A stretch of DNA of 44,040 bases from an uncultured Collinsella sp. (GTDB lineage: Bacteria; Actinomycetota; Coriobacteriia; Coriobacteriales; Coriobacteriaceae), in NCBI GenBank assembly GCA_902470815.1, contig CABRHS010000017.1:1-44040 (forward strand), given 5' to 3'. Made by a program: the position numbers and the translations under genes. Under the pieces are notes generated by a model. It was not told the DNA's origin, made no database searches, and saw nothing but the letters and a program-made list of their open reading frames with translations. This document shows, one piece after another, positions 25,191-33,571 of the stretch (position 1 is its first letter; every line of letters starts with the position of its first letter).

Positions 25191-26168
25191 CTACAGGCGC
25201 TCGGCGCAACGGATCTTGGCGGATCTCGCACGTGGGTTGCGCGCGACCTCGTCGGCCGTCGCAACAAGTGGTTTGCGGGTGGTGACCTTGACTATCGGCA
25301 CATTTCCGCACACGCACACCGGGATGTCCGGCGGGCAGGTGCAGCCCTGCGAGAGCTCCTGGAACAGGCGCTTGACGATACGGTCCTCCAACGAGTGATA
25401 CGAGATGACGCACACGCGCCCTCCCGGGTTGAGCCAGCGGATCGCAGCCTCGAGGCCGCGCTCCAGCACGTCGAGCTCATGGTTGACCTCAATGCGGATC
25501 GCCTGGAAGCTGCGCTTGGCTGGGTGCCCCCCGTGCCTGCGCGCCGCCGCCGGGATGCCGGCCTTGATGACGTCCACGAAATCCCCCGTGGTGGCGAGAG
25601 GAGCGGTCTGCCTGCGGCGCACGATCTCTCGCGCGATCTGGCGGGCGAACTTCTCCTCCCCATAGACGCGAAGAATCCGGGCGAGGTCGGCTTCGGTGTA
25701 GGTGTTCAAGACCTCAGCTGCGTTTAGGGTGTTGGTTCCCGGATCCATACGCATGTCGAGCGGGGCGTCCTCGTTGTAGGAGAAGCCCCTGCCAGGGATA
25801 TCGAGTTGCGGGCTCGAGACGCCCAGATCGAAGAGGAACCCATCGACGCCCGGCACCTCCGCCGAGCACAGGAGCTCGTCCAAGTCCCCGAAGTTTCCCT
25901 TGAGGAGCTTGTGGGGCGTGCCCGGGGCCTCGGCGCACAAGCGCTTCCCCGCCGCCTCGAGCGCCATGTCATCCTGATCGATGCCGAGCAACAGCCCCTC
26001 GCGACCCACCTGGGCGGCCATCCTCACGGAATGGCCGGCGCCGCCGAGCGTGCAATCGCACACCGTGGAGCCCGCCTTGAGCTGCAGCTGCTCGAGCACT
26101 TCTTGGAGCATGACAGGTTCATGCCGATATTCAGGTGTCAACGTACCTGCCCCCTCGTTCGTGTCCAT
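25191..26168 (-). CDS. rsmH: RsmH 16S rRNA (cytosine(1402)-N(4))-methyltransferase
   Basis: A 325-residue S-adenosylmethionine-dependent methyltransferase (formerly MraW) that methylates C1402 of 16S rRNA. The N-terminal HEPVMLQEVLEQL and CDCTLGGAGHSVRMA form the SAM site; GFLFDLGVSSPQLD and GRGFSYNEDAPLDMRMD are family signatures. NHELDVLERGL and CVISYHSLEDRIVK are the C-terminal motifs. The ATG at 26168 has AGGGGAG three bases upstream. It is ten bases after mraZ, the usual order. Confidence 0.97.
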   Translation of the reverse strand: MDTNEGAGTLTPEYRHEPVMLQEVLEQLQLKAGSTVCDCTLGGAGHSVRMAAQVGREGLLLGIDQDDMALEAAGKRLCAEAPGTPHKLLKGNFGDLDELLCSAEVPGVDGFLFDLGVSSPQLDIPGRGFSYNEDAPLDMRMDPGTNTLNAAEVLNTYTEADLARILRVYGEEKFARQIAREIVRRRQTAPLATTGDFVDVIKAGIPAAARRHGGHPAKRSFQAIRIEVNHELDVLERGLEAAIRWLNPGGRVCVISYHSLEDRIVKRLFQELSQGCTCPPDIPVCVCGNVPIVKVTTRKPLVATADEVARNPRARSAKIRCAERL

Positions 26169-26178
26169 GGGCTCCCCT

Positions 26179-26613
26179 CTAATCGAAGAAGTCCGCGAGG
26201 ATGTCCTCGGTCTCGGCCTGGCGTGCCGCGTAGGTCTCGCGATCCCAGATCACAAGACGGTCGTCGCTGCCGACAATCGTGACCTCGCGATCGAGATGGG
26301 CCTTCTGACGGACCTGCTCGGGGAGGCTGATGCGGGCGGCGGAGTCTATTTCAAGTGTGGTTGCCGCACCGTACAGAGCCTCCTTGACCATGCGATGAGA
26401 GCGGTTGGTCGGGTCGAACCCGCCCTTGGCCTCAAACACGGAGTCAAGCCAAACCTTGAACGTGTCCTCGGTGAACACGTACAGGGCGTCGACTTCCTTC
26501 TCAGGAGCGGGAAGGACGCGCACATGCTCCTCGAGCTGCTTCTTGAAGGCGGGCGGCAGCGTAAGACGTCCCTTCGCATCGAGATTTCGATCGTAGGTAC
26601 CGTTGAAATACAC
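26179..26613 (-). CDS. mraZ: MraZ transcriptional regulator
   Basis: A 144-residue regulator with two SpoVT/AbrB-type half domains. The first reads DRNLDAKGRLTLPPAFKKQL, the second EIDSAARISLPEQVRQKAHL. MraZ forms a ring and represses its own dcw promoter by binding repeats of GTGGG type. The start is GTG at 26613 with AAGGGGGT eight bases upstream. Its expected binding sites are present upstream at 26717-26759, so autoregulation of the dcw cluster is well supported by the sequence. Confidence 0.96.
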   Translation of the reverse strand: MYFNGTYDRNLDAKGRLTLPPAFKKQLEEHVRVLPAPEKEVDALYVFTEDTFKVWLDSVFEAKGGFDPTNRSHRMVKEALYGAATTLEIDSAARISLPEQVRQKAHLDREVTIVGSDDRLVIWDRETYAARQAETEDILADFFD

Positions 26614-26679
26614 TGGCGCGCACCCCCTTAGGCTTACTCGTGGGCATATGCGGGAGCCACCCCGCCGTCGACGCCTTCA

Positions 26680-26708
26680 ATTCTATGGGGGTTGCCCCCC
26701 TTTCGCAA
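26680..26708 (-). promoter_or_regulatory. mraZ (dcw) promoter
   Basis: On the minus strand TTGCGA (26708-26703), a 17-base spacer and TAGAAT (26685-26680) form a good housekeeping promoter, with a leader of about 60 bases to the mraZ GTG. The spacer itself is a near-perfect palindrome, five G and five C around GCAA. Confidence 0.7.
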
Positions 26709-26716
26709 CACTTTTT

Positions 26717-26759
26717 CCCACTTTCTCCCCCACACTCCCCCACTCTCCCCCACACCCAC
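26717..26759 (-). promoter_or_regulatory. MraZ-box array upstream of the dcw promoter
   Basis: On the minus strand GTGGG occurs five times, seen on the plus strand as CCCAC at 26717, 26729, 26739, 26749 and 26755. The three middle copies are exactly 10 bases apart, the spacing known for MraZ operators. The array starts 9 bases upstream of the -35. A further isolated GTGGG lies near 26825. Confidence 0.75.
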
Positions 26760-27031
26760 TTCAGACCCCAACGAACCCGGTGCAACCGCGACACAACATA
26801 TTGTGTTTTGCGCAGGATGGACCCCCACGAATTGACATCGCTCGCGCAGGTCGAACCTTCGAGTTGAAGTTGAAGCGAATTTGGAGTTGTGCCCGACTTG
26901 TGGGCGGGACGTGGGCCGGTCCCCCACCGGAGATCTCGACCCCGAAGGAAAGCGGGACGTCCTCCCACCGCGCGAACGCACGCATGCAGAATAGGGGCAG
27001 AGCTCCCACCCGCCGGCGATGCAGATGGCAG
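26760..27031. other. Distal mraZ-xerD intergenic region with a palindrome
   Basis: No gene is seen here. ACACAA (26791-26796) and TTGTGT (26801-26806) form an inverted repeat around CATA, a possible operator. CCGGT and ACCGG (26916-26930) form a small hairpin. The part next to the xerD stop shows no clear T-tailed terminator, so how the xerD transcript ends relative to mraZ is not evident. Confidence 0.4.
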
Positions 27032-27943
27032 CTAGGCGCGCGGATGGGCCGCGAGGTACACCTCGCGCAGCTGCGTCTGATCGAGATGCGTGTACAGCTG
27101 CGTTGTGGAGATGTCGGCATGGCCCAAGATCTCCTGCAGCGTTCGAAGATCTGCGCCGCCGGCGAGCATGTGCGTGGCAAACGAATGGCGGAGGGTATGG
27201 GGGTGCAGCCCCTCGATCCCCACTGCACGGCCGTATCGCTCGCACAGCGTGTGGACGCTCTGGCGCGACAGGCGAGTGCCCCGTGCGTTCACGAACACGG
27301 CGGGGGACGCGGCGGCGGCGCGCGCATGGCGCAGGAGCGCATCGCGAGAGCCCTGGGAGAGGTAGCGCTCGAGGGCCTGTCGCGCCGATCCGGTTATGGG
27401 GACCAACCGCTCCTTGGAGCCCTTTCCCGTCACGCGCAGAAACTCCTCATCGAGATAGAGGTCCCTCGTCTCAAGGCCGGTGAGCTCGCTCACGCGCAAG
27501 CCGCAACCGTATAGGACCTCGAGCACGGCATGGTCGCGCTCCCCCGCATCCGTCGCGGGGAAGGGCTGGTCGAGCAATGCGCACGCCTGCTCTATGGAAA
27601 TGACCTCGGGTAGTCGCCGTTCGGCCTTGGGGATATGGACGGCCGCAGTGGGATGGGCGCTGCAGAGGCCCTCGCGGACCAGGAAGCGATGCAGCCCCTT
27701 GACCGCCGAGAGCGCGCGATTCACGGAGGCGTCCGCGGCGCCGTCGTCGCGCCGGGAGGCGGCGAAGGCCTCCACATCGGCGCGCGTCACCTCCTCCGGC
27801 CCCGTCACACCGCGATCCGCGAGGAACTTGGCGTACGCCGCGAGGTCGCGCCGATAGGCGGAGATGGTATTGCGGGCCAGGTTGCGCTCGACGGCCAGAT
27901 GCGCCAGGTACTCCCGGCAACAACCCTCGAGCTCGGTCGCCAT
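27032..27943 (-). CDS. xerD: XerD-type tyrosine recombinase
   Basis: A 303-residue site-specific recombinase of the XerC/XerD family, which resolves chromosome dimers at dif. The N-terminal SAM-like DNA-binding domain (about 1-100) is followed by the catalytic domain with Arg150 (YGCGLRVSEL), Lys174 (GKGSKERLVPI), His249 and Arg252 (HTLRHSFATHML), His275 (ILGHADISTTQ) and the nucleophile Tyr284 (LYTHLD). All catalytic residues are present. The start is placed at the ATG at 27943 with GGGGG eight bases upstream; two earlier ATGs at 27961 and 27958 are possible. It could be the host XerD; no phage or integron context is seen. Confidence 0.92.
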   Translation of the reverse strand: MATELEGCCREYLAHLAVERNLARNTISAYRRDLAAYAKFLADRGVTGPEEVTRADVEAFAASRRDDGAADASVNRALSAVKGLHRFLVREGLCSAHPTAAVHIPKAERRLPEVISIEQACALLDQPFPATDAGERDHAVLEVLYGCGLRVSELTGLETRDLYLDEEFLRVTGKGSKERLVPITGSARQALERYLSQGSRDALLRHARAAAASPAVFVNARGTRLSRQSVHTLCERYGRAVGIEGLHPHTLRHSFATHMLAGGADLRTLQEILGHADISTTQLYTHLDQTQLREVYLAAHPRA

Positions 27944-27962
27944 GCTCGACACCCCCATCATG

Positions 27963-27993
27963 AAGGCACCCCGCAGGGAAAACCGCGGGGCGC
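27963..27993 (-). terminator. Hairpin after the DUF1846 gene
   Basis: CCCCGC (27969-27974) pairs with GCGGGG (27985-27990), with inner GG-CC and outer pairs around one bulge. It lies just after the DUF1846 stop and before the xerD start. There is no T run, so termination may be partial and some transcripts may continue into xerD. Confidence 0.45.
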
Positions 27994-28003
27994 ACGAGAA
28001 ACA

Positions 28004-29485
28004 TCACCGATGATAATATCCGGACCGCTCGAACTTGGGCTCGCAGCACACATTGATGCCGAGCTTCTTGAGCAGGGCCTCATCGGAACTCGAGATGATC
28101 ACCGAGAAGAACGCATCGCAGCCCCGGAGCTTGGGCAGGCCGGCGAGCACGCGCTCCGCCACCTCGCTCGTAGCCGACGTGATGGAGAGGGCGATGAGCG
28201 TCTCGTCCGGGTGAAGACGCGGGTTGACGCTTCCCAGCTGAGAGGTCTTGAGGCGGCTGATGGGCTCGATCGCGTCGTTGGAGATGACCTCGAGCTCCAT
28301 ATCCACGCCCGTCACGGCCTTGAGCGCGTTCATCATGAGCGAGCTCGCGGCGCCCAAGCGGGCCGAGGTCTTGCCGGTGACCACGGAGCCGTCCGGCAGC
28401 ACCATGGCGCCGGCAGGGGAACCGGTGGTCTCTTCCTTGAGCAGGGCCGCGGAGCGGGCGGGCGACTGGTCCTTGGTAACCCCGACCTTCTGCATGATGG
28501 CCTTGAGCTTGTCGACCTGGTCCTGGCCGTTACCGGAGCGCTTGACGTTGACGGCCGCGGTGAAGTACCGGCGGACGATCTCCATGTCCGCCGCCTCGCG
28601 GCAGGCCTGGTCGTCGCTGATCGCGTAGCCGACCATGTTCACGCCCATGTCGGTGGGGCTCTGATAGGGGCTCTCGCCCAAGATCTTCTCCATGAGCGCC
28701 TTGACAACGGGGAAGGCCTCGACGTCGCGATTGTAGTTGACCGTGGTGACGCCATGGGCCTCGAGGTGGAACGGGTCGATGATGTTCGCGTCATCGAGGT
28801 CGACGGTCGCGGCCTCGTAGGCGATGTTCACGGGGTGCGTGAGCGGGAGGTTCCACACGGGGAACGTCTCGAACTTCGCGTAACCCGCCGCCACGCCGCG
28901 CTTGTGCTCATGGTAGAGCTGCGACAGGCAGGTGGCGAGCTTACCGGACCCGGGACCAGGGGCGGTCACGACGACGAGCGGGCGCGTGGTCTCGACGAAC
29001 TCGTTCTTGCCGTAGCCGTCCTCGCTCACGATCAGGTCGATATCGTGGGGATAGCCCTCAATCGAGTAGCTCAGCTTGCACGTGATGCCGAGCATCGCGA
29101 GGCGACGGCGGAACTGCTCGGCGGCCGGCTGACCGGAGTACTGGGTGAGGACGACCGCACCGACCAGGAATCCGTTGGAACGGAAGATGTCGGCGAGACG
29201 CAGGACATCCTCATCGTAGGTGATTCCCAGGTCGCCGCGAGCCTTGCTCTTCTCGATGTGGTTCGCGTTGATGGTGATGATGATCTCGACATCGTCCACA
29301 AGGCTCTTGAGCATGCGAAACTTGCTGTCGGGCTCGAATCCGGGCAGCACGCGGCTGGCATGGAAATCGTCGAAGAGCTTGCCGCCGAACTCGAGGTAGA
29401 GCTTGCCGCCGAATTGGGCGATGCGCTCCTTGATGTGCTCGGCCTGGCTGGCGATGTACTTCTCGTTATCGAAACCCTGGCGCAT
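28004..29485 (-). CDS. DUF1846 family protein
   Basis: A 493-residue cytoplasmic protein of the DUF1846 family, common in Firmicutes and some Actinobacteria and with no agreed function. It starts MRQGFDNEKYIASQAEHIKE. It carries the family's conserved VVVTAPGPGSGKLATCLSQ, which looks like a nucleotide-binding loop (GPGSGK). Other regions are LGITYDEDVLRL, DPFHLEAHGVTTVNYNRDVE and PTDMGVNMVGYAI. The ATG at 29485 has AGGGAG about seven bases upstream; the frame stays open 96 codons further up, but that part has no start signal and odd composition. No membrane segment or signal peptide is seen. Confidence 0.88.
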   Translation of the reverse strand: MRQGFDNEKYIASQAEHIKERIAQFGGKLYLEFGGKLFDDFHASRVLPGFEPDSKFRMLKSLVDDVEIIITINANHIEKSKARGDLGITYDEDVLRLADIFRSNGFLVGAVVLTQYSGQPAAEQFRRRLAMLGITCKLSYSIEGYPHDIDLIVSEDGYGKNEFVETTRPLVVVTAPGPGSGKLATCLSQLYHEHKRGVAAGYAKFETFPVWNLPLTHPVNIAYEAATVDLDDANIIDPFHLEAHGVTTVNYNRDVEAFPVVKALMEKILGESPYQSPTDMGVNMVGYAISDDQACREAADMEIVRRYFTAAVNVKRSGNGQDQVDKLKAIMQKVGVTKDQSPARSAALLKEETTGSPAGAMVLPDGSVVTGKTSARLGAASSLMMNALKAVTGVDMELEVISNDAIEPISRLKTSQLGSVNPRLHPDETLIALSITSATSEVAERVLAGLPKLRGCDAFFSVIISSSDEALLKKLGINVCCEPKFERSGYYHR

Positions 29486-29603
29486 GCTGCGGCTCCCTTT
29501 TTCGCGTGGCGGTACCGAAACATAGTAGCCGAGTTTCGCCGTCTCATTTCGCATGCGCGGGCATTTCACGCAATCGACCCCATGCGCGCAGCGGCTGGCG
29601 GCG

Positions 29604-30728
29604 TCAGCGATCGAACTCGGCCAGGGCATCGCCCAGCAACGCGAGGCCCGTCCTGAGCACGTCGGGTTGGGCGCAGTACCCAAGGCGCGCGCCGCAGGGC
29701 AGCTCAAAGCGGCTCCCGGGAACCAGCAGGACCCCGCGTTCCTCAAGCAGGCGCAGGCAGAACGCCTCGTCATCCTCGGGGATGTCCAACCTGATGTATG
29801 AGGTGGACACGCCCTTGGGCGCCACCCAGCTCACGCGCGGCTGGCCGTCGATCCACCGCTGGGCGATCGCGCGGTTGCCGAGCGCAATCGCCCGATTCCG
29901 CTCCACGATCTTATCGCGGTGGCGAAGCACGTACGTCGCGAGGGCATCGTTGAACACGCCCCCGCAAATCATGGTGTAGTCGCGGCACGTGCGGATGGCG
30001 GCGGAGATCTCGTCGTCGGCGATCACCCAACCGCAGCGCGCCGCGGGGACCGAGTACGTCTTGGAAACCGAGTTGGTCACGATGGCGCGGTCGTACACAT
30101 CGATCATCGAGCTGTAGGCCTCGGTGTCCTCGAGCGGCAGGTACACCTCATCGCTCAGCACATAGGCGCCCACGCTGTCCGCGAGCTCGGCGACCTGTTC
30201 GAGCATGTCCCTGTCGAGCACGGCGCCGACGGGGTTGGAGGCGTTGTTGATGCAGATGAGACGGGTGTCGGGGCGGATCATCTCCCGAAGCTCGTCGATG
30301 CTGGGCATCCAACCCAACTCCTCATGGATCCGCCAGTACTCCACATCGGCGCCCAGCGTGCGCGGAATCTCGTACAGGGGCGCATAGGTGGGCCACTCGG
30401 CGATCACATGGTCGCCGGGGCGCACCACGGACATGAGGACGTTCAGGTTCGCGCCCGTGCACCCGTTCGTCTGCAGGATGTTCGAATGGTCGATGTCACG
30501 TCTATAGAGACTCGCCACCTCGGCCTTGAACTCTGGCGAGCCCTCGATCCAGCCATAATTCATCTTCTGCGCGTCGAGCACCTCGTAGAACGAGGTGCCG
30601 TCGCAATCGCCGAGCGCCCGCAGCTCTCCCATGGTGAGCGAGGCGATGGTCGACTGGGCGATGTCCCATGTGGCGTCCATCTCGTGGACGTTGAGCCAGT
30701 CCTCGACGCCTATGACGGGAATATGCAT
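29604..30728 (-). CDS. PLP-dependent aminotransferase, class I/II
   Basis: A 374-residue fold-type I aminotransferase. Recognisable parts are the substrate-cofactor segment NGCTGANLNVLMSVVRPGDHV, the aspartate and asparagine region (INNASNPVGAVLD, SDEVYLPLED) and the PLP lysine in TNSVSKTYSVPAARCGW. The C-terminal part holds the substrate arginine region RFELPCGARLGYC. The ATG at 30728 has AGGGAG five bases upstream; a TTG five codons earlier would run through that SD. It follows the arginine deiminase cluster in the same direction but after a strong terminator. A role in ornithine or arginine metabolism is only a guess; the substrate cannot be read from sequence. Confidence 0.85.
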   Translation of the reverse strand: MHIPVIGVEDWLNVHEMDATWDIAQSTIASLTMGELRALGDCDGTSFYEVLDAQKMNYGWIEGSPEFKAEVASLYRRDIDHSNILQTNGCTGANLNVLMSVVRPGDHVIAEWPTYAPLYEIPRTLGADVEYWRIHEELGWMPSIDELREMIRPDTRLICINNASNPVGAVLDRDMLEQVAELADSVGAYVLSDEVYLPLEDTEAYSSMIDVYDRAIVTNSVSKTYSVPAARCGWVIADDEISAAIRTCRDYTMICGGVFNDALATYVLRHRDKIVERNRAIALGNRAIAQRWIDGQPRVSWVAPKGVSTSYIRLDIPEDDEAFCLRLLEERGVLLVPGSRFELPCGARLGYCAQPDVLRTGLALLGDALAEFDR

Positions 30729-30741
30729 TTCATCTCCCTTC

Positions 30742-30783
30742 AATAAAGAAGAACCCCCTCCCGCGCACGGATACGGGAGGGGG
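30742..30783 (-). terminator. Terminator of the arginine deiminase cluster
   Basis: A perfect 10-bp stem, CCCCCTCCCG (30754-30763) with CGGGAGGGGG (30774-30783), is followed on the minus strand by TTCTTCTTTATTG. It lies 52 bases past the stop of the YfcC-family gene and ends just before the aminotransferase SD. Confidence 0.88.
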
Positions 30784-30835
30784 CCGAAAGGTAGGTCATA
30801 GTCGCAGGCGAGAAAATCGCCAACCTACCGGGTGA

Positions 30836-32314
30836 TTAGATCATCACGCAGGCAACCGTGAGGATGACGGCGCAGACGACGGACAGGACCACGATGAGCT
30901 TGAGGGCGAACTTGACCCAGGTCGTCCACTCGATCTTGGCCAGGGCGAGACCGCCCATGATGGCGCCGGAGGTGGGGGTGAACAGGTTCACGACACCGAT
31001 GGCGGCGGAGAAGATCATAACCATGACCTCAGGGGCGAAGCCGAGCTCGGCGGCCAGGGGCCCCATGATGGGCATGGACACGGTGGCCATACCGGAGGTC
31101 GAGGGGATGAGGAAGGACAGGCCGAAGTAGACCAGGAAGCTCATGGGAGCGAAGATCACGCCGGAGAGGCCGGCCAGCGCGTTGGCAGCGGCGTCGAGGA
31201 CGTAGACGTCCAGGCCGGTGGAGGCCATGAGGACGGAGATACCGCGGGCGAGGGCGATGATCAGGACGACGGACATCATGTCGGCGGCGCCGGTGATGAA
31301 GGTGTCGACGATCTTCTTCTCAGAGAGGCCGCCGATCACACCGATGACGATGGCCATGATGAAGAACCAGGTGGAAGCCTCGTCGAAGTACCACTGGCCG
31401 ATGGGCAGGCCGGTGATGATGGCAGACCAGCCCTGGGAGATGGCGTTGCCGTCGGCGTCGTACACGGCGCCGGCGTCGAAGAAGTCGGCGACAGGCTGGC
31501 TGAGGTCGGCAAGCGGGATGAAGCCGACAATCATGACGACGAAGGTGAAGGCGAAGATGCCCAGGACAGCCTTCTGGCGACCGGTGAGCTTGACGTCCTT
31601 GGTGACCTCGGCGGCAGCAGCGCCATGGGCCTCCTCGGCAGCCTCGAGCTCCTGCATGGACAGGATGGTGGATCCCTTGTCGGCCTTGACCTTCTTGGCG
31701 TAGTTCATCACAAACGCGATGGAGATGGCGGTGGTGACGAGCCACAGGACGGCGCCGAGGCCGATGATGATGGTCTGGTTGACCTCGATGCCGACACCGG
31801 TGAGGGCGTCGACGGCGGCACCGACGGCGAACGGGTTGACCGTGGAGCCCAGGCAGCCGCAGCCAGCGCCGAGCAGGACGGTGGCGGCGCCGACCATCGG
31901 GTCGAAACCGGCGGCCATCATGGTGGCGGCGAGCAGGGCGTAGAAGGGCACGGTCTCCTCGCACATACCATAGGTGGTGCCACCAAGGGAGAAGATCAGC
32001 ATAAGCACGGGAACGAGCATGATCTCGTTGCCCTTGAGCTTCTTGACCAGGACGGCGATGCCGTTATCCAGGGCGCCGGTCTCGGTCATCATGCCGAGGA
32101 AGCCGCCGAGGATCATAACGAACAGGCAGACGGGAAGAGCGTCCGCGAAGCCCTTGACGGGGGCGGTGAAGAAATCGCTCGGACGAGCAGCGGTAACCGC
32201 GCCGCCGGACATGCCAGAGACGACGACGGTAATGACCGCGACGATAGCCAACAGGAGCAGAAGAATGGTGAACGATGAGGGCATGCCGCGCTTTTTCTTA
32301 GCGGTCTCAGTCAT
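30836..32314 (-). CDS. YfcC family carrier, probable arginine/ornithine antiporter
   Basis: A 492-residue integral membrane protein of the YfcC/DcuC-like (C4-dicarboxylate anaerobic carrier) family with about twelve helices. Motifs include VMILGGFLGMMTETGALDNG, FSLGGTTYGMCEETVPFYAL, GAGCGCLGSTVNPFAVG and FLIPSTSGMATVSMPIMGPL. The ATG at 32314 is nine bases after a G run; an ATG three codons earlier is too close to it. Its place behind arcA and argF implies exchange of arginine for ornithine, the job of ArcD elsewhere; this is context inference. It is not homologous in appearance to the classical APC-type ArcD. Confidence 0.85.
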   Translation of the reverse strand: MTETAKKKRGMPSSFTILLLLLAIVAVITVVVSGMSGGAVTAARPSDFFTAPVKGFADALPVCLFVMILGGFLGMMTETGALDNGIAVLVKKLKGNEIMLVPVLMLIFSLGGTTYGMCEETVPFYALLAATMMAAGFDPMVGAATVLLGAGCGCLGSTVNPFAVGAAVDALTGVGIEVNQTIIIGLGAVLWLVTTAISIAFVMNYAKKVKADKGSTILSMQELEAAEEAHGAAAAEVTKDVKLTGRQKAVLGIFAFTFVVMIVGFIPLADLSQPVADFFDAGAVYDADGNAISQGWSAIITGLPIGQWYFDEASTWFFIMAIVIGVIGGLSEKKIVDTFITGAADMMSVVLIIALARGISVLMASTGLDVYVLDAAANALAGLSGVIFAPMSFLVYFGLSFLIPSTSGMATVSMPIMGPLAAELGFAPEVMVMIFSAAIGVVNLFTPTSGAIMGGLALAKIEWTTWVKFALKLIVVLSVVCAVILTVACVMI

Positions 32315-32410
32315 AGTTCTCATCCCCCCTTCTCAAACGAACTCAGTGCACCCGCTTGCGTTCGGCCTATCCGTGCCGTGCGTGCCTACTTGCCGCGGGA
32401 ACCTACCAAT

Positions 32411-32446
32411 GTCCGCCGGGGCACGCAGCGATGCGCCCCGGCAGAC
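32411..32446 (-). terminator. Hairpin between argF and the YfcC-family gene
   Basis: GCCGGGG (32415-32421) pairs with CCCCGGC (32436-32442), extended outward by GTC-GAC with one mismatch and inward by CGC-GCG. It lies 14 bases after the argF stop. No T run follows on the minus strand, so it may reduce or process rather than stop the transcript. Confidence 0.45.
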
Positions 32447-32459
32447 CTGACACACATTA

Positions 32460-33455
32460 TTACTTCAGCGTGGCGTACATGATCGCCTTGATGGTGTGCA
32501 TGCGGTTCTCGGCCTCGTCGAAGACCTTGGACCGCTTGGACTCGAAGACGGCGTCCTCGACCTCCATCTCGGTGACGCCGAACTTCTCGGCGATGTCCTT
32601 GCCGATGGTGGTGTTCGTGTCGTGGAAGGCAGGCAGGCAGTGCAGGAAGATCGCGGAGGGGTCGGCCATGGCCATGAGCTCAGTGGTGACGCGGTAGTCC
32701 TGGAGCTGGTTGATGCGCTCGGTCCAGACCTCATCGGGCTCGCCCATGGAGACCCACACGTCGGTGTAGATGACGTGGGCACCGGTGCAGGCGTCCTTGA
32801 CGTCGGTGGTGAGCTTGATGGTGCAGCCGTTCTCCTCGGCGATAGGCTTGCAGGCCTCGATGACGTCATCGGCGGGCATGCACTCCTCGGGGCCGCAGGC
32901 CACGAAGTTCATGCCGAGCTTGGCGCAGACGACCATGAGGGAGCGGGCCACGTTGTTCTTGCAGTCGCCCATGAAGACGAGGGTCTTGCCCTTGATGTCG
33001 TAGTTGAAGTTCTCCTGAACGGTCAGGATGTCGGCGAGCATCTGGGTGGGGTGCCACAGGTCGGTCAGGCCGTTCCACACGGGAACGCCGGACTTGGCGG
33101 CGAGCTCCTCGACGTCCTCCTGATCGAAGCCGCGGAACTCGATGCCGTCATACATGCGGCCGAGAACGCGAGCGGTGTCCTCGATGGACTCCTTCTTGCC
33201 CATCTGGGACGAACCGGGGTCGAGGTAGGTGACGCCCATGCCGAGGTCCATAGCGCCGACCTCGAAGGCGCAGCGGGTGCGCGTGGAGGTCTTCTGGAAC
33301 AGCAGGACGATGTTCTTGCCCTCGAGGTAGCGATGCGGGGTGCCCGTACGCTTGAGGTCCTTGAAGTTCTTGGAGAGCTTGAGCATGTACTCGATCTCCT
33401 CGGTGGAGAAGTCGAGCAGGCGCAGGAAGCTGCGACCGGAGAGGTTGACGCCCAT
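32460..33455 (-). CDS. argF: Ornithine carbamoyltransferase, probably catabolic
   Basis: A 331-residue enzyme interconverting ornithine plus carbamoyl phosphate and citrulline. The carbamoyl phosphate motif STRTR is at 57-61, HPTQ at 135-138, the ornithine loop SMGE at 236-239 and HCLP at 272-275; all are intact. The ATG at 33455 has GAAAGGAG five bases upstream; the frame extends 19 codons further up without support. Between arcA and a YfcC carrier it should run in the catabolic direction (arcB role), making carbamoyl phosphate from citrulline. No carbamate kinase gene follows. It has a terminator-like hairpin on both sides. Confidence 0.95.
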   Translation of the reverse strand: MGVNLSGRSFLRLLDFSTEEIEYMLKLSKNFKDLKRTGTPHRYLEGKNIVLLFQKTSTRTRCAFEVGAMDLGMGVTYLDPGSSQMGKKESIEDTARVLGRMYDGIEFRGFDQEDVEELAAKSGVPVWNGLTDLWHPTQMLADILTVQENFNYDIKGKTLVFMGDCKNNVARSLMVVCAKLGMNFVACGPEECMPADDVIEACKPIAEENGCTIKLTTDVKDACTGAHVIYTDVWVSMGEPDEVWTERINQLQDYRVTTELMAMADPSAIFLHCLPAFHDTNTTIGKDIAEKFGVTEMEVEDAVFESKRSKVFDEAENRMHTIKAIMYATLK

Positions 33456-33524
33456 GTGGGCTCCTTTCATATCGAGTATCGCGACATGGTGGAAAATACC
33501 AAAGCGAAGCATTCACATACTTCG

Positions 33525-33562
33525 CGAAAAGATGCGGCGCGCCGAGCGACCGGCGCGCCGCA
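33525..33562 (-). terminator. Terminator-like hairpin between arcA and argF
   Basis: A perfect 12-bp GC-rich stem (33533-33544 with 33551-33562, loop AGCGAC) is followed on the minus strand by TCTTTTCG. It lies ten bases past the arcA stop. It probably gives partial termination so that arcA is made in excess of argF. Confidence 0.65.
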
Positions 33563-33571
33563 CATAGAGGT

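Noticed and set aside
27032..27943. Tyrosine recombinase as evidence of a mobile element
   Set aside because: It has XerD-like length and motifs, and no att repeats, excisionase, phage or cargo genes are nearby.
29486..29773. A 96-residue N-terminal extension of the DUF1846 protein
   Set aside because: It overlaps the aminotransferase gene, has odd Cys/Arg/Ala composition and no SD, whereas the ATG at 29485 has one.
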